NCBI RefSeq assembly: GCF_000758605.1
Contig: NZ_CP009282.1
Span: 6,572,001-6,636,000 of the forward strand
DNA from: Paenibacillus sp. FSL R5-0912
Lineage (GTDB): Bacteria > Bacillota > Bacilli > Paenibacillales > Paenibacillaceae
Length of the DNA: 64,000 nucleotides
Direction: 5' to 3'
Shown here: one piece after another, positions 53,459 through 64,000 of the stretch
How positions within the stretch are numbered: position 1 is the stretch's first letter
Layout: every line of letters begins with the position of its first letter
Translations under genes and position numbers: made by a program
The notes under the pieces: generated by a model
What the model was told of the DNA's origin: nothing
Databases searched by the model: none
The model's input: only the letters and a program-made list of their open reading frames with translations

Positions 53459-54541
53459 TTATTTTTCTTTTACGGCAGGTTCATAGATCAGACAGCGCAG
53501 CATCTTACTCGGATAGCGGAACTCAGCATTATATTTGCTGCCGTCTTCTAATAACACATCCACTGCTACCATCCCGCGTTTGTTGTTCACCTCAGTATCG
53601 GTCAGATAAGCTTTGACTATCTTTCTTTTCTCTCCCTGCTTGTCCTTCACGACCTGAGTAGCTTTATTGATCCAGCTGTTATCCTTTTTGAGGGCAGCTG
53701 CGGCTGCTGCGTCGATAGGCGTTCTTTTCAACGTCCCATTAATGGCTGTCGTATCTACTACAACCCCGGTTTCCGGATCGATCCGCACATCGTATTCCCA
53801 ATATTCCTGGCCTTGTCCGCGCAAGGTACTAGACTTGTACGGAGCAGAGTGAACCGCCCAGGTGGAACGTATGCCATATCCCGGTTCCACTAATATAACC
53901 GTCGTTTTTAGCTTAGATACATCGGCATCGAACAATTTACGTACACTTTCAGCCGCCAGCGCCTCTACTTCAGACTTACTATATTTCTGCGGAAGGGAAG
54001 GCGCAGTCACATATCGTTTGGATAATACATAATTCATCCGGGCGTACCAGTCGATCAGTTGCAGATGCTCTTCATCGGTCCAGGTCTGCTCTGGATAGTA
54101 GTACGTATTGGTATCCATATCCAGATACAATGCCCCTTGCCCCGGCTCTAGGGGCATTGGCTTATAGGGCCGCACGCCATCATGCACATACTGATCTTGC
54201 AGCACCAGATTGCGTTTGATTTCCGAATCAGTCATTTGCCGGCCTGAAACATTGGGATCACCGGGCTTCTCTATATAGTCATAGATCTGCTGCATTTGCG
54301 TCTCGGACATCTGCTCAAGCAGATTATCATTCACGGTAGATACCGGCACAGGCGCCTCTACTTTCAACACAGGAACAGTACTTCCTGTCAGACTTAGCCG
54401 GACATTGTCCTGTGTTGCCATGCTGTTCTTAGAGACGACTGCAGAGTTCACCAGGCTGGGGACGAGAAATGCACTGGCTGCGAATACACCTCCAGAGACT
54501 AAGATGACAGCCACCGTAGCCGACCATTTCTTTGTTTTCAA
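53459..54541 (-). CDS. Secreted or membrane-anchored protein of unknown function
   Basis: A 360-residue protein with an N-terminal signal-anchor (VAVILVSGGVFAASAFLVP) and a long extracytoplasmic part containing two short segments reminiscent of PepSY modules (GQEYWEYDVRIDPETGVVVD). I do not recognise the family. I prefer TTG 54541, eight bases after GGAGG; the ATG at 54556 contains that site. It lies downstream of the regulator/kinase pair at 54615-56632 on the same strand with a 73-base gap, so it may be a target or a cofactor of that pair. Confidence 0.6.
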   Translation of the reverse strand: MKTKKWSATVAVILVSGGVFAASAFLVPSLVNSAVVSKNSMATQDNVRLSLTGSTVPVLKVEAPVPVSTVNDNLLEQMSETQMQQIYDYIEKPGDPNVSGRQMTDSEIKRNLVLQDQYVHDGVRPYKPMPLEPGQGALYLDMDTNTYYYPEQTWTDEEHLQLIDWYARMNYVLSKRYVTAPSLPQKYSKSEVEALAAESVRKLFDADVSKLKTTVILVEPGYGIRSTWAVHSAPYKSSTLRGQGQEYWEYDVRIDPETGVVVDTTAINGTLKRTPIDAAAAAALKKDNSWINKATQVVKDKQGEKRKIVKAYLTDTEVNNKRGMVAVDVLLEDGSKYNAEFRYPSKMLRCLIYEPAVKEK

Positions 54542-54614
54542 TTGTATTACCTCCATCGGATTAAGATATTAACTCTGTCTATACCTTAATCCCGGGATGT
54601 TATAGAGTAGAGGG

Positions 54615-55970
54615 TCAGTTGTTATGGAGTTGTAAAAAGATACGGATGCTTGTCCCCTGACCAACGACAGATTGCAGCTCAACCCTGGCCTCATGCGCCT
54701 CGGCAATCTGCCGGCACAAGGAGAGGCCGAGGCCAGCATTGCCGTAGGTCCGCGAACGTGCCGGGTCTGCGCGGTAGAACGGCTCGAACGCACGCTTACT
54801 CTGCTCTTCCGTCATGCCGCCTCCACTGTCTTGCACTTCCAGCACCCCTTCCCCGTTCTGCTGAAAAGCCAGCAGGCGGATGGTGCTCCTTGGCTGGGAT
54901 GCAGGAATGGCATTCTCAATCAGATTTACCAGAAAGGATGCCAGAAGATCCGCATCTCCCCACACGGCGGGAATATAGCTGTCCATCTGCAGCAGTAATC
55001 CGTGCTCTGCTGCCTTCTGCTGCTCGGTCTGCGCTACCGCCTGGAACAGGGCTGCCACATTCACCTCTGCCTGCACCAGTGGCTGATGCCGCAGAACGGA
55101 CAAATCAAGCAGCTTGAAGGCCAGATTCTTAAGACGGACAGTCTCAGTTAAAATATAGTGACCGGCCTTGATCTGATCCTCCTGGCCAATGTTCGCCGAG
55201 GTGAGAAGTTCAGCAAATCCCTGCATGCTGGTCAGCGGCGTCCGCAGTTCATGGGCAAGATTATCGACCATCCGCTGTTTATCCTCGGCCATGCCTGCGA
55301 GGTCCGTCATCCGCTGCTCCACCACAGCAGCCATCCGGTTAAAGTTGAAGGCCAGCTCCCCGAATTCATCCCTGCTGTTCAGCTCCACACGGTTAGAATA
55401 GTTACCTTCGGCAATCGTTTTGGTCGTCTCGGACAGCAGCTTGAGAGGCCTGGTCAGGTGCCGGATCAGAAGGTAGAGCAGCAGCACCAGCAATGGACCA
55501 GCGATCCAGTTAATCATCACGAAAAAGCGGTTAAGCTCCTGCTGCTGGGCATACAGCCCGCTAATGTCGCGCTTGTAAGTCAGCTCCAGATGCTGATAAG
55601 GAGCAGGGAGCGGCATAGCCAGCGTCATGACATGCTCTTCCTGCACAGCGCTCTTCCCTGCCTGATTGGGGTAGATAAGCTGTCCGTCCTCCCGCAACTC
55701 CAGTCCTATTCCCTGTTTGCGGTAGTGTTCCCCATACGACTTAGCCACACTGACCATAAGTGCAGGGGTGAGGGTTAGGCCACGTGTCCGGATCGAATCC
55801 AGATTCTCGTATATATTGTTGGTGATCAGCAGCTGTTCACTGGCCGCGCGCCTGGTTTCGCTATCCATATTCAGCTGCCAGCTTTTTTTCATCACCATTA
55901 TCACACTTACATCAAGAGCGGCTATGAAGAGAACCAGGACAGCGAGGAGGATCTTATGCCAGAACCGCAT
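54615..55970 (-). CDS. Sensor histidine kinase, partner of 55973
   Basis: 451 residues. Membrane helices at about 8-30 and 150-170, HAMP region (TRPLKLLSETTKTIAEGNYS), phospho-acceptor motif VDNLAHELRTPLTSMQGFAE, and an ATPase domain with FLVNLIENAIPASQ, VQDSGGGMTEEQ, FEPFYRADPARSRTYGNAG and LGLSLCRQIAEAHEA. It starts 2 bases after the regulator stop. The family relation is BaeS/VanS-like, but the residues do not point to glycopeptides. The signal is unknown. Confidence 0.9.
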   Translation of the reverse strand: MRFWHKILLAVLVLFIAALDVSVIMVMKKSWQLNMDSETRRAASEQLLITNNIYENLDSIRTRGLTLTPALMVSVAKSYGEHYRKQGIGLELREDGQLIYPNQAGKSAVQEEHVMTLAMPLPAPYQHLELTYKRDISGLYAQQQELNRFFVMINWIAGPLLVLLLYLLIRHLTRPLKLLSETTKTIAEGNYSNRVELNSRDEFGELAFNFNRMAAVVEQRMTDLAGMAEDKQRMVDNLAHELRTPLTSMQGFAELLTSANIGQEDQIKAGHYILTETVRLKNLAFKLLDLSVLRHQPLVQAEVNVAALFQAVAQTEQQKAAEHGLLLQMDSYIPAVWGDADLLASFLVNLIENAIPASQPRSTIRLLAFQQNGEGVLEVQDSGGGMTEEQSKRAFEPFYRADPARSRTYGNAGLGLSLCRQIAEAHEARVELQSVVGQGTSIRIFLQLHNN

Positions 55971-55972
55971 GG

Positions 55973-56632
55973 CTAGACCTGAACTTCCAGCCGGTAGCCC
56001 AGCTTGAATACAGTTTTGATCCGTTCTTCCCAGCCGAGCTTTTTGCGCAGCTGGCGGATATGAACATCCACGGTGCGGGTGTCTCCGGCAAAGTTATAAC
56101 CCCAGGCCAGCTCCAGCAGCTTTTCTCTCGAAAGGGCGATATTCCGGTTACGTATCAGTACTTCGAGCAGCTCAAATTCTCTGGTGGTCAAATCAACCTG
56201 CTGCTGATCTACCCGGACCTGCCGTTCCGGAAACCTGACTTCCACCGCATCGCAAATAAAGGCAGGGGCAGCTTGTTCATTCCTGCGCAGCACAACGTTA
56301 ATCCGGGCCAGCAGCTCCAGGATTTCAAACGGTTTTATTATATAATCCTCCGCACCCAGCTCGAAGCCTCTGATGCGGTCGGAGAGTGCATTTTTGGCCG
56401 TAATCAGAATGACCGGAATCCGCAAATGAGCGATCTGCTGCATTACTTCAAACCCGTCAAGACCGGGAAGCATCACATCGAGCAGGATAAGATCCGTACG
56501 CTCCTGTTCCAGCATTCCGGCAACCTCTGAGCCGGTATACACTTTGGAATACGTGTGTCCAACCAGCTTAAGATTCATAGTTATCAAGTCGCTGATCGGC
56601 TGTTCATCTTCAACTACTAGTATATGAGCCAT
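55973..56632 (-). CDS. OmpR-type response regulator
   Basis: 219 residues. Receiver: ILVVEDEQPISDL, phospho-acceptor in LILLDVMLPGLDGF, ITAKNA and IIKPFEILELL. Output domain: VDLTTREFELLEVLIRNRNI, SREKLLELAWGY and DTRTVDVHIRQLRKKLG. AGGAGG precedes the ATG. First gene of a kinase pair adjoining the rRNA operon. Confidence 0.92.
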   Translation of the reverse strand: MAHILVVEDEQPISDLITMNLKLVGHTYSKVYTGSEVAGMLEQERTDLILLDVMLPGLDGFEVMQQIAHLRIPVILITAKNALSDRIRGFELGAEDYIIKPFEILELLARINVVLRRNEQAAPAFICDAVEVRFPERQVRVDQQQVDLTTREFELLEVLIRNRNIALSREKLLELAWGYNFAGDTRTVDVHIRQLRKKLGWEERIKTVFKLGYRLEVQV

Positions 56633-56781
56633 CTACTGAATATCCTCCTGATTCCTGTAATAGCAAAATGTTCCGTTAACTATTTAACCTTTATCATATC
56701 AGATTTCAGAGTGTACATGACATTTCACGGTGTACTATGGATTCTATTGTTATAAAAGTGGCGCCAAACACAACAAAAAAA

Positions 56782-56805
56782 CCATTGTCGATTGCTCAAC
56801 AATGG
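56782..56805 (-). terminator. rRNA operon terminator
   Basis: CCATTGT and ACAATGG close a 10-base loop directly behind 5S rRNA; on the minus strand a run of seven T follows. It ends the rrn transcript. Confidence 0.85.
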
Positions 56806-56813
56806 CTTCATGT

Positions 56814-56930
56814 GCTTGGCGGCGTCCTACTCTCCCAGGACCCTTCGGTCCAAGTACCATCGGCGCTGGAGGGCTTAACGGTCGTGTTCGGGATGGGTAC
56901 GCGTGGAACCCCTCCGCTATCGCCACCAAA
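56814..56930 (-). rRNA. 5S ribosomal RNA
   Basis: About 117 bases in normal 16S-23S-5S order. The minus strand starts TTTGGTGGCGATAGCGGAGG and contains the conserved CCCATCCCGAACACGACCG, ending near GCCGCCAAGC. The ends are set by comparison with remembered Bacillus-type 5S sequence and may be off by a few bases. Confidence 0.93.
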
Positions 56931-57102
56931 CGGATTTTTTCCGGTCGTCTTACTCCCTGAAATTCTTCAGGAAAATAATCAACCTTCCAAAATGTGCGCT
57001 GCGAGAAAAAATCAGTCCCCAGAAAGGACATGCAGCTTAAGGTATATCAAGCTTGATCGCCTGAAAACTGAATCCGAAACGAATCTGCGTTGTTCGAAAT
57101 TT

Positions 57103-61968
<4,866 letters not shown>

Positions 61969-62133
61969 ATTGGTTTTAGAAAGAGCGATTGCTCATTTTG
62001 AAACATCTGACGAGAATTTTCATTCTCTTTTTTGGATCTCGCCGAAGCGATCTCCAGGTACTCACTCGTTGTTCAGTTTTCAAAGATCAAGCTCGTTGTC
62101 AGCGACGACTACCGCGTCACCAGCAACTCTTAT

Positions 62134-62162
62134 AATATATCACATCCAACCGATCAATGCAA
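62134..62162 (-). promoter_or_regulatory. rRNA operon promoter
   Basis: On the minus strand, TTGCAT (62157-62162) and TATATT (62134-62139) are 17 bases apart, about 170 bases ahead of the mature 16S end. The leader between contains the upstream half of the pre-16S processing stem (about 62059-62085). The rest of 62163-62521 shows no credible gene. Confidence 0.65.
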
Positions 62163-62427
62163 GCTCTTTTTTCAACTTCTTTTCGAGCTCGGCGTTGATG
62201 TTTCGCGGCCAGAAATAGAATATATCATGTATAGATTCTTTTTGCAAGCAGTATTTTAAAGGGACATTCATATGTCGAGTGACTCCTACAATAGCAACTC
62301 TCTTTATAGTTCATATATTTATCGAATAGCTGAGATTGAAGCCTGAAAGATCCTGCAGTAAGCATATCTATTATATCTGTATCAAACTTTAACCCTACTA
62401 TCCATCGAGCTTTGCCCCTGAAACAGG

Positions 62428-62474
62428 AACAGACCCTGTTCATCCCGGCATCTGCCGCTAGAACAAGGTCTGTT
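62428..62474 (-). terminator. Candidate terminator of the 62522 gene
   Basis: AACAGACCCTGTTC and GAACAAGGTCTGTT form a 14-bp stem with one mismatch and a 19-base loop, about 50 bases beyond the stop codon. The T-tract is weak. Confidence 0.5.
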
Positions 62475-62521
62475 GCATAATGCGGAAGAACCCCCTGTAT
62501 AATTACACCTGTGTATATACC

Positions 62522-63406
62522 CTAATCTAAACTCAACTTCTGTTGGAGTAATACAACCAGATCCTCCGCTGTATCCCAGACGAGTGGACGGATCTCTTGC
62601 AGGTGTACCTGAAGGTTGTTGGCGTCACAGCTCTTAACAGCCCAGATCACCGGAATGCCCCTCCCAAGCGCGTATCCCGCTGTATAATACACTTCAGGAG
62701 ATTGACCCGTTATATCTGCGATAATCAGCTTGCTGTCCGCAACGGACTCCAAAGAATACGTTTCGCTGCTATATGCTATCAATCGGGGAAGATAACCGTA
62801 CTGCTCGATTTTGGGCAAAAGCTTCTCCTGCCATTCCTTGCGCAATTCCTCTTCTTCCGGCAGGAGAACGACGCATGGCTTTAATTTCTTACCTCCGCTT
62901 GTTGCAGCGGCTTCGCTCCATCCTTGTGCGGTTAATTTAAAGGTTAAGCCTTCTCTTATAAGCAGCTGGTCGCTTCCAAGCTTATCGATGATATAGACCA
63001 GCTCTTGCAGGTTGGGAGAGTATGTCAGGTTATAGCTGCTGGAAAGGGGTTGAATAACCACAGGCTCCAACGGCCCTTCGGAATGTCTATACAAATGTTG
63101 CAGCAGCCTGTTTCCTTTATCCTCAATAGTCACAGGGATGGCCGGAGAATTCACAATAGAATCCAAATCTCCGGCATTAACACTGACCTTCTCTCCACGG
63201 TCTGTCATTTCCCGGATATACGCTGATACCAAATGGAGCATGTCGCGTTTCTGTTGGTGTGATAACGAAAGTATCGACTCATAGCTGTCTCTCAGCAGCT
63301 TATAGAACCCCCCGGGTGAACAGGAGCAGTCTTCATACCGATCATAATCGCGTTCAGCTGTAATCGGGACAATCTGATCGCAGAACAAACAGTGTTTTTT
63401 GAGCAT
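62522..63406 (-). CDS. Zinc-ribbon protein with nucleoside deoxyribosyltransferase-like C-terminal domain
   Basis: A 294-residue cytoplasmic protein. The N-terminus has a possible metal site: C6-x2-C9 and C27-x-C29 (CLFC, CSCSPG). A helical and winged-helix-like middle (LQELVYIIDKLGSDQLLIRE, then LTAQGW) follows. The C-terminal domain (about 175-290) resembles the nucleoside 2-deoxyribosyltransferase/TIR-like fold found in defence and nucleotide-sensing proteins: SKLIIADITGQSPEVYYTAG and YALGRGIPVIW, then PLVWDTAEDL. At the place where catalytic relatives have a glutamate (EAG), this one has T242 (TAG). It is therefore either inactive and ligand-binding or uses another residue. GAGGTGG precedes the ATG. 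No partner gene is adjacent. The exact family is not certain. Confidence 0.6.
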   Translation of the reverse strand: MLKKHCLFCDQIVPITAERDYDRYEDCSCSPGGFYKLLRDSYESILSLSHQQKRDMLHLVSAYIREMTDRGEKVSVNAGDLDSIVNSPAIPVTIEDKGNRLLQHLYRHSEGPLEPVVIQPLSSSYNLTYSPNLQELVYIIDKLGSDQLLIREGLTFKLTAQGWSEAAATSGGKKLKPCVVLLPEEEELRKEWQEKLLPKIEQYGYLPRLIAYSSETYSLESVADSKLIIADITGQSPEVYYTAGYALGRGIPVIWAVKSCDANNLQVHLQEIRPLVWDTAEDLVVLLQQKLSLD

Positions 63407-63646
63407 GACAATTTACCACCTCTTATGAATAGCAATTCTTCTAACCTTACCAAGATTGCCTGGAAAAGTAGACAAGCAGATATTTCCTTTAGGCCGGGAA
63501 TAACATTACAGGCTTCTGCTAAATCCTCCTAAAGTATAATAATCGGCCTTTGATTCCGTACCTTCTCCAGCACTTGATAAGACTTGCGTATAAGCATTAT
63601 CTTTCCGAATCTCCTCTATTACAGGTGCTAGAATTACACAAAAAAA

Positions 63647-63679
63647 TCCTGATAATCAAGGTTATCTTGACTATCAGGA
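63647..63679 (-). terminator. Terminator of the partial gene at 63828
   Basis: TCCTGATA and TATCAGGA enclose CAAG/CTTG. On the minus strand a run of seven T follows. It is a close relative of the terminator at 53389. Confidence 0.75.
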
Positions 63680-63827
63680 CTGAAATTTGCGTGCGTATCC
63701 AAGAGGCAAACGACGCCAAAGAATCTGCTTCCTAGCTACTGCCAATTACCTCCCCGAATTCACCTCTAACTCCGACCGGATGGGAATACCCATTGCGTGA
63801 ATATGGTGCTATCGAAAGTTAGTTCTT

Positions 63828-64000
63828 CTATGTGTTACCTTCAATCAATTCAGTTTGCGGAAAGTGATCCTTCCAGTATTCTTTCATGGTTAAAAGTACT
63901 TCAAATTTCATTTTTAAAGTTATACCATAATCAATAAAATCAGTCTTCTTCCAGTATGAATAATTCATAAAAATATATTTCCAGAATTCTTTGATTTCAC
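63828..64000 (-). CDS. C-terminal end of an unidentified gene, cut by the window edge
   Basis: Fifty-six codons and a TAG stop are open from the right edge on the minus strand: EIKEFWKYIFMNYSYWKKTD, then GITLKMKFEVLLTMKEYWKD and a short acidic end. It is AT-rich and aromatic, with a plausible terminator behind it. I cannot identify the family from this short end. Confidence 0.6.
   Translation of the reverse strand, partial: EIKEFWKYIFMNYSYWKKTDFIDYGITLKMKFEVLLTMKEYWKDHFPQTELIEGNT

Noticed and set aside
62225..62443. 72-codon frame between the rRNA promoter and the 62522 gene
   Set aside because: No ribosome-binding site, no recognisable features, and it overlaps a terminator hairpin.
63550..63735. 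61-codon plus-strand frame
   Set aside because: It covers the terminator of the neighbouring minus-strand gene and has no ribosome-binding site.

Overview
The window looks like a chromosomal segment of a Paenibacillus-type bacterium (Bacillota). The evidence is an S-layer-anchored multimodular glucanase, the sporulation gene yunB, Bacillus-style opuA/gbsR, a SwrC-like RND pump, a YesS-like AraC regulator beside a pectin-oligosaccharide transporter, several OmpR/histidine-kinase pairs and strong AGGAGG ribosome-binding sites. The 5' part of a 23S-16S rRNA operon with such flanks also fits. No phage, plasmid, insertion sequence or CRISPR array is visible.

Layout. 1-2.7 kb: yunB (cut by the window edge), a TVP38-type membrane protein and repeat-rich intergenic DNA. 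2.8-6.6 kb: the glycine-betaine importer opuAA-AB-AC with divergent gbsR. 6.6-14.3 kb: a giant SLH-GH16-CBM glucanase, its probable LacI regulator with two matching operators, a LAPF-repeat protein with a probable frameshift, and an AT-rich chloramphenicol-phosphotransferase-like kinase. 14.4-16.8 kb: an orphan MerR-type promoter with no gene behind it, fabH with a FapR-like box, a TetR gene and a truncated flavin reductase. 16.9-21.9 kb: a decayed ABC exporter next to an intact vanR-vanS-vanZ-like cluster that has no visible vanHAX. 22-33.8 kb: a pectin/rhamnogalacturonan cluster (GH28, GH105, two permeases, two paralogous binding proteins, an AraC-type sensor-regulator) interrupted by a broken XRE regulator. 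33.8-43.5 kb: an LppM-like lipoprotein, KimA, a broken MarR gene, and an operon of response regulator, kinase, RND pump and a small DUF4359-like protein. 43.5-47.4 kb: repeats, a LacI regulator and a GH1 6-phospho-beta-glucosidase. 47.4-56.6 kb: a lipoprotein/regulator/kinase operon, OsmC, a DapA-like lyase, a class I amidotransferase, a secreted protein and another two-component pair. 56.8-62.2 kb: an rRNA operon on the minus strand (16S, 23S, 5S, no spacer tRNA). 62.4-64 kb: a zinc-ribbon protein with a nucleoside-deoxyribosyltransferase-like C-terminus and the end of one further gene.

How the genes work together. Three sugar modules (beta-glucan, pectin, aryl/beta-glucoside phosphate) each sit beside a dedicated regulator, and two of those regulators have recognisable operators. 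Signal transduction is dense, with four OmpR-type regulator/kinase pairs. Cell-envelope functions recur (VanRSZ, RND pump, LppM-like protein).

Notable signals. There are at least five separate decayed genes (ABC ATPase, ABC permease, XRE, MarR, flavin reductase). There are also several dispersed hairpin-forming intergenic repeat families within only 64 kb. I see no convincing multi-gene novel defence system; the best single candidate for unknown biology is the protein at 62522-63406. All calls come from reading the sequence and recalling families; no database search was run.
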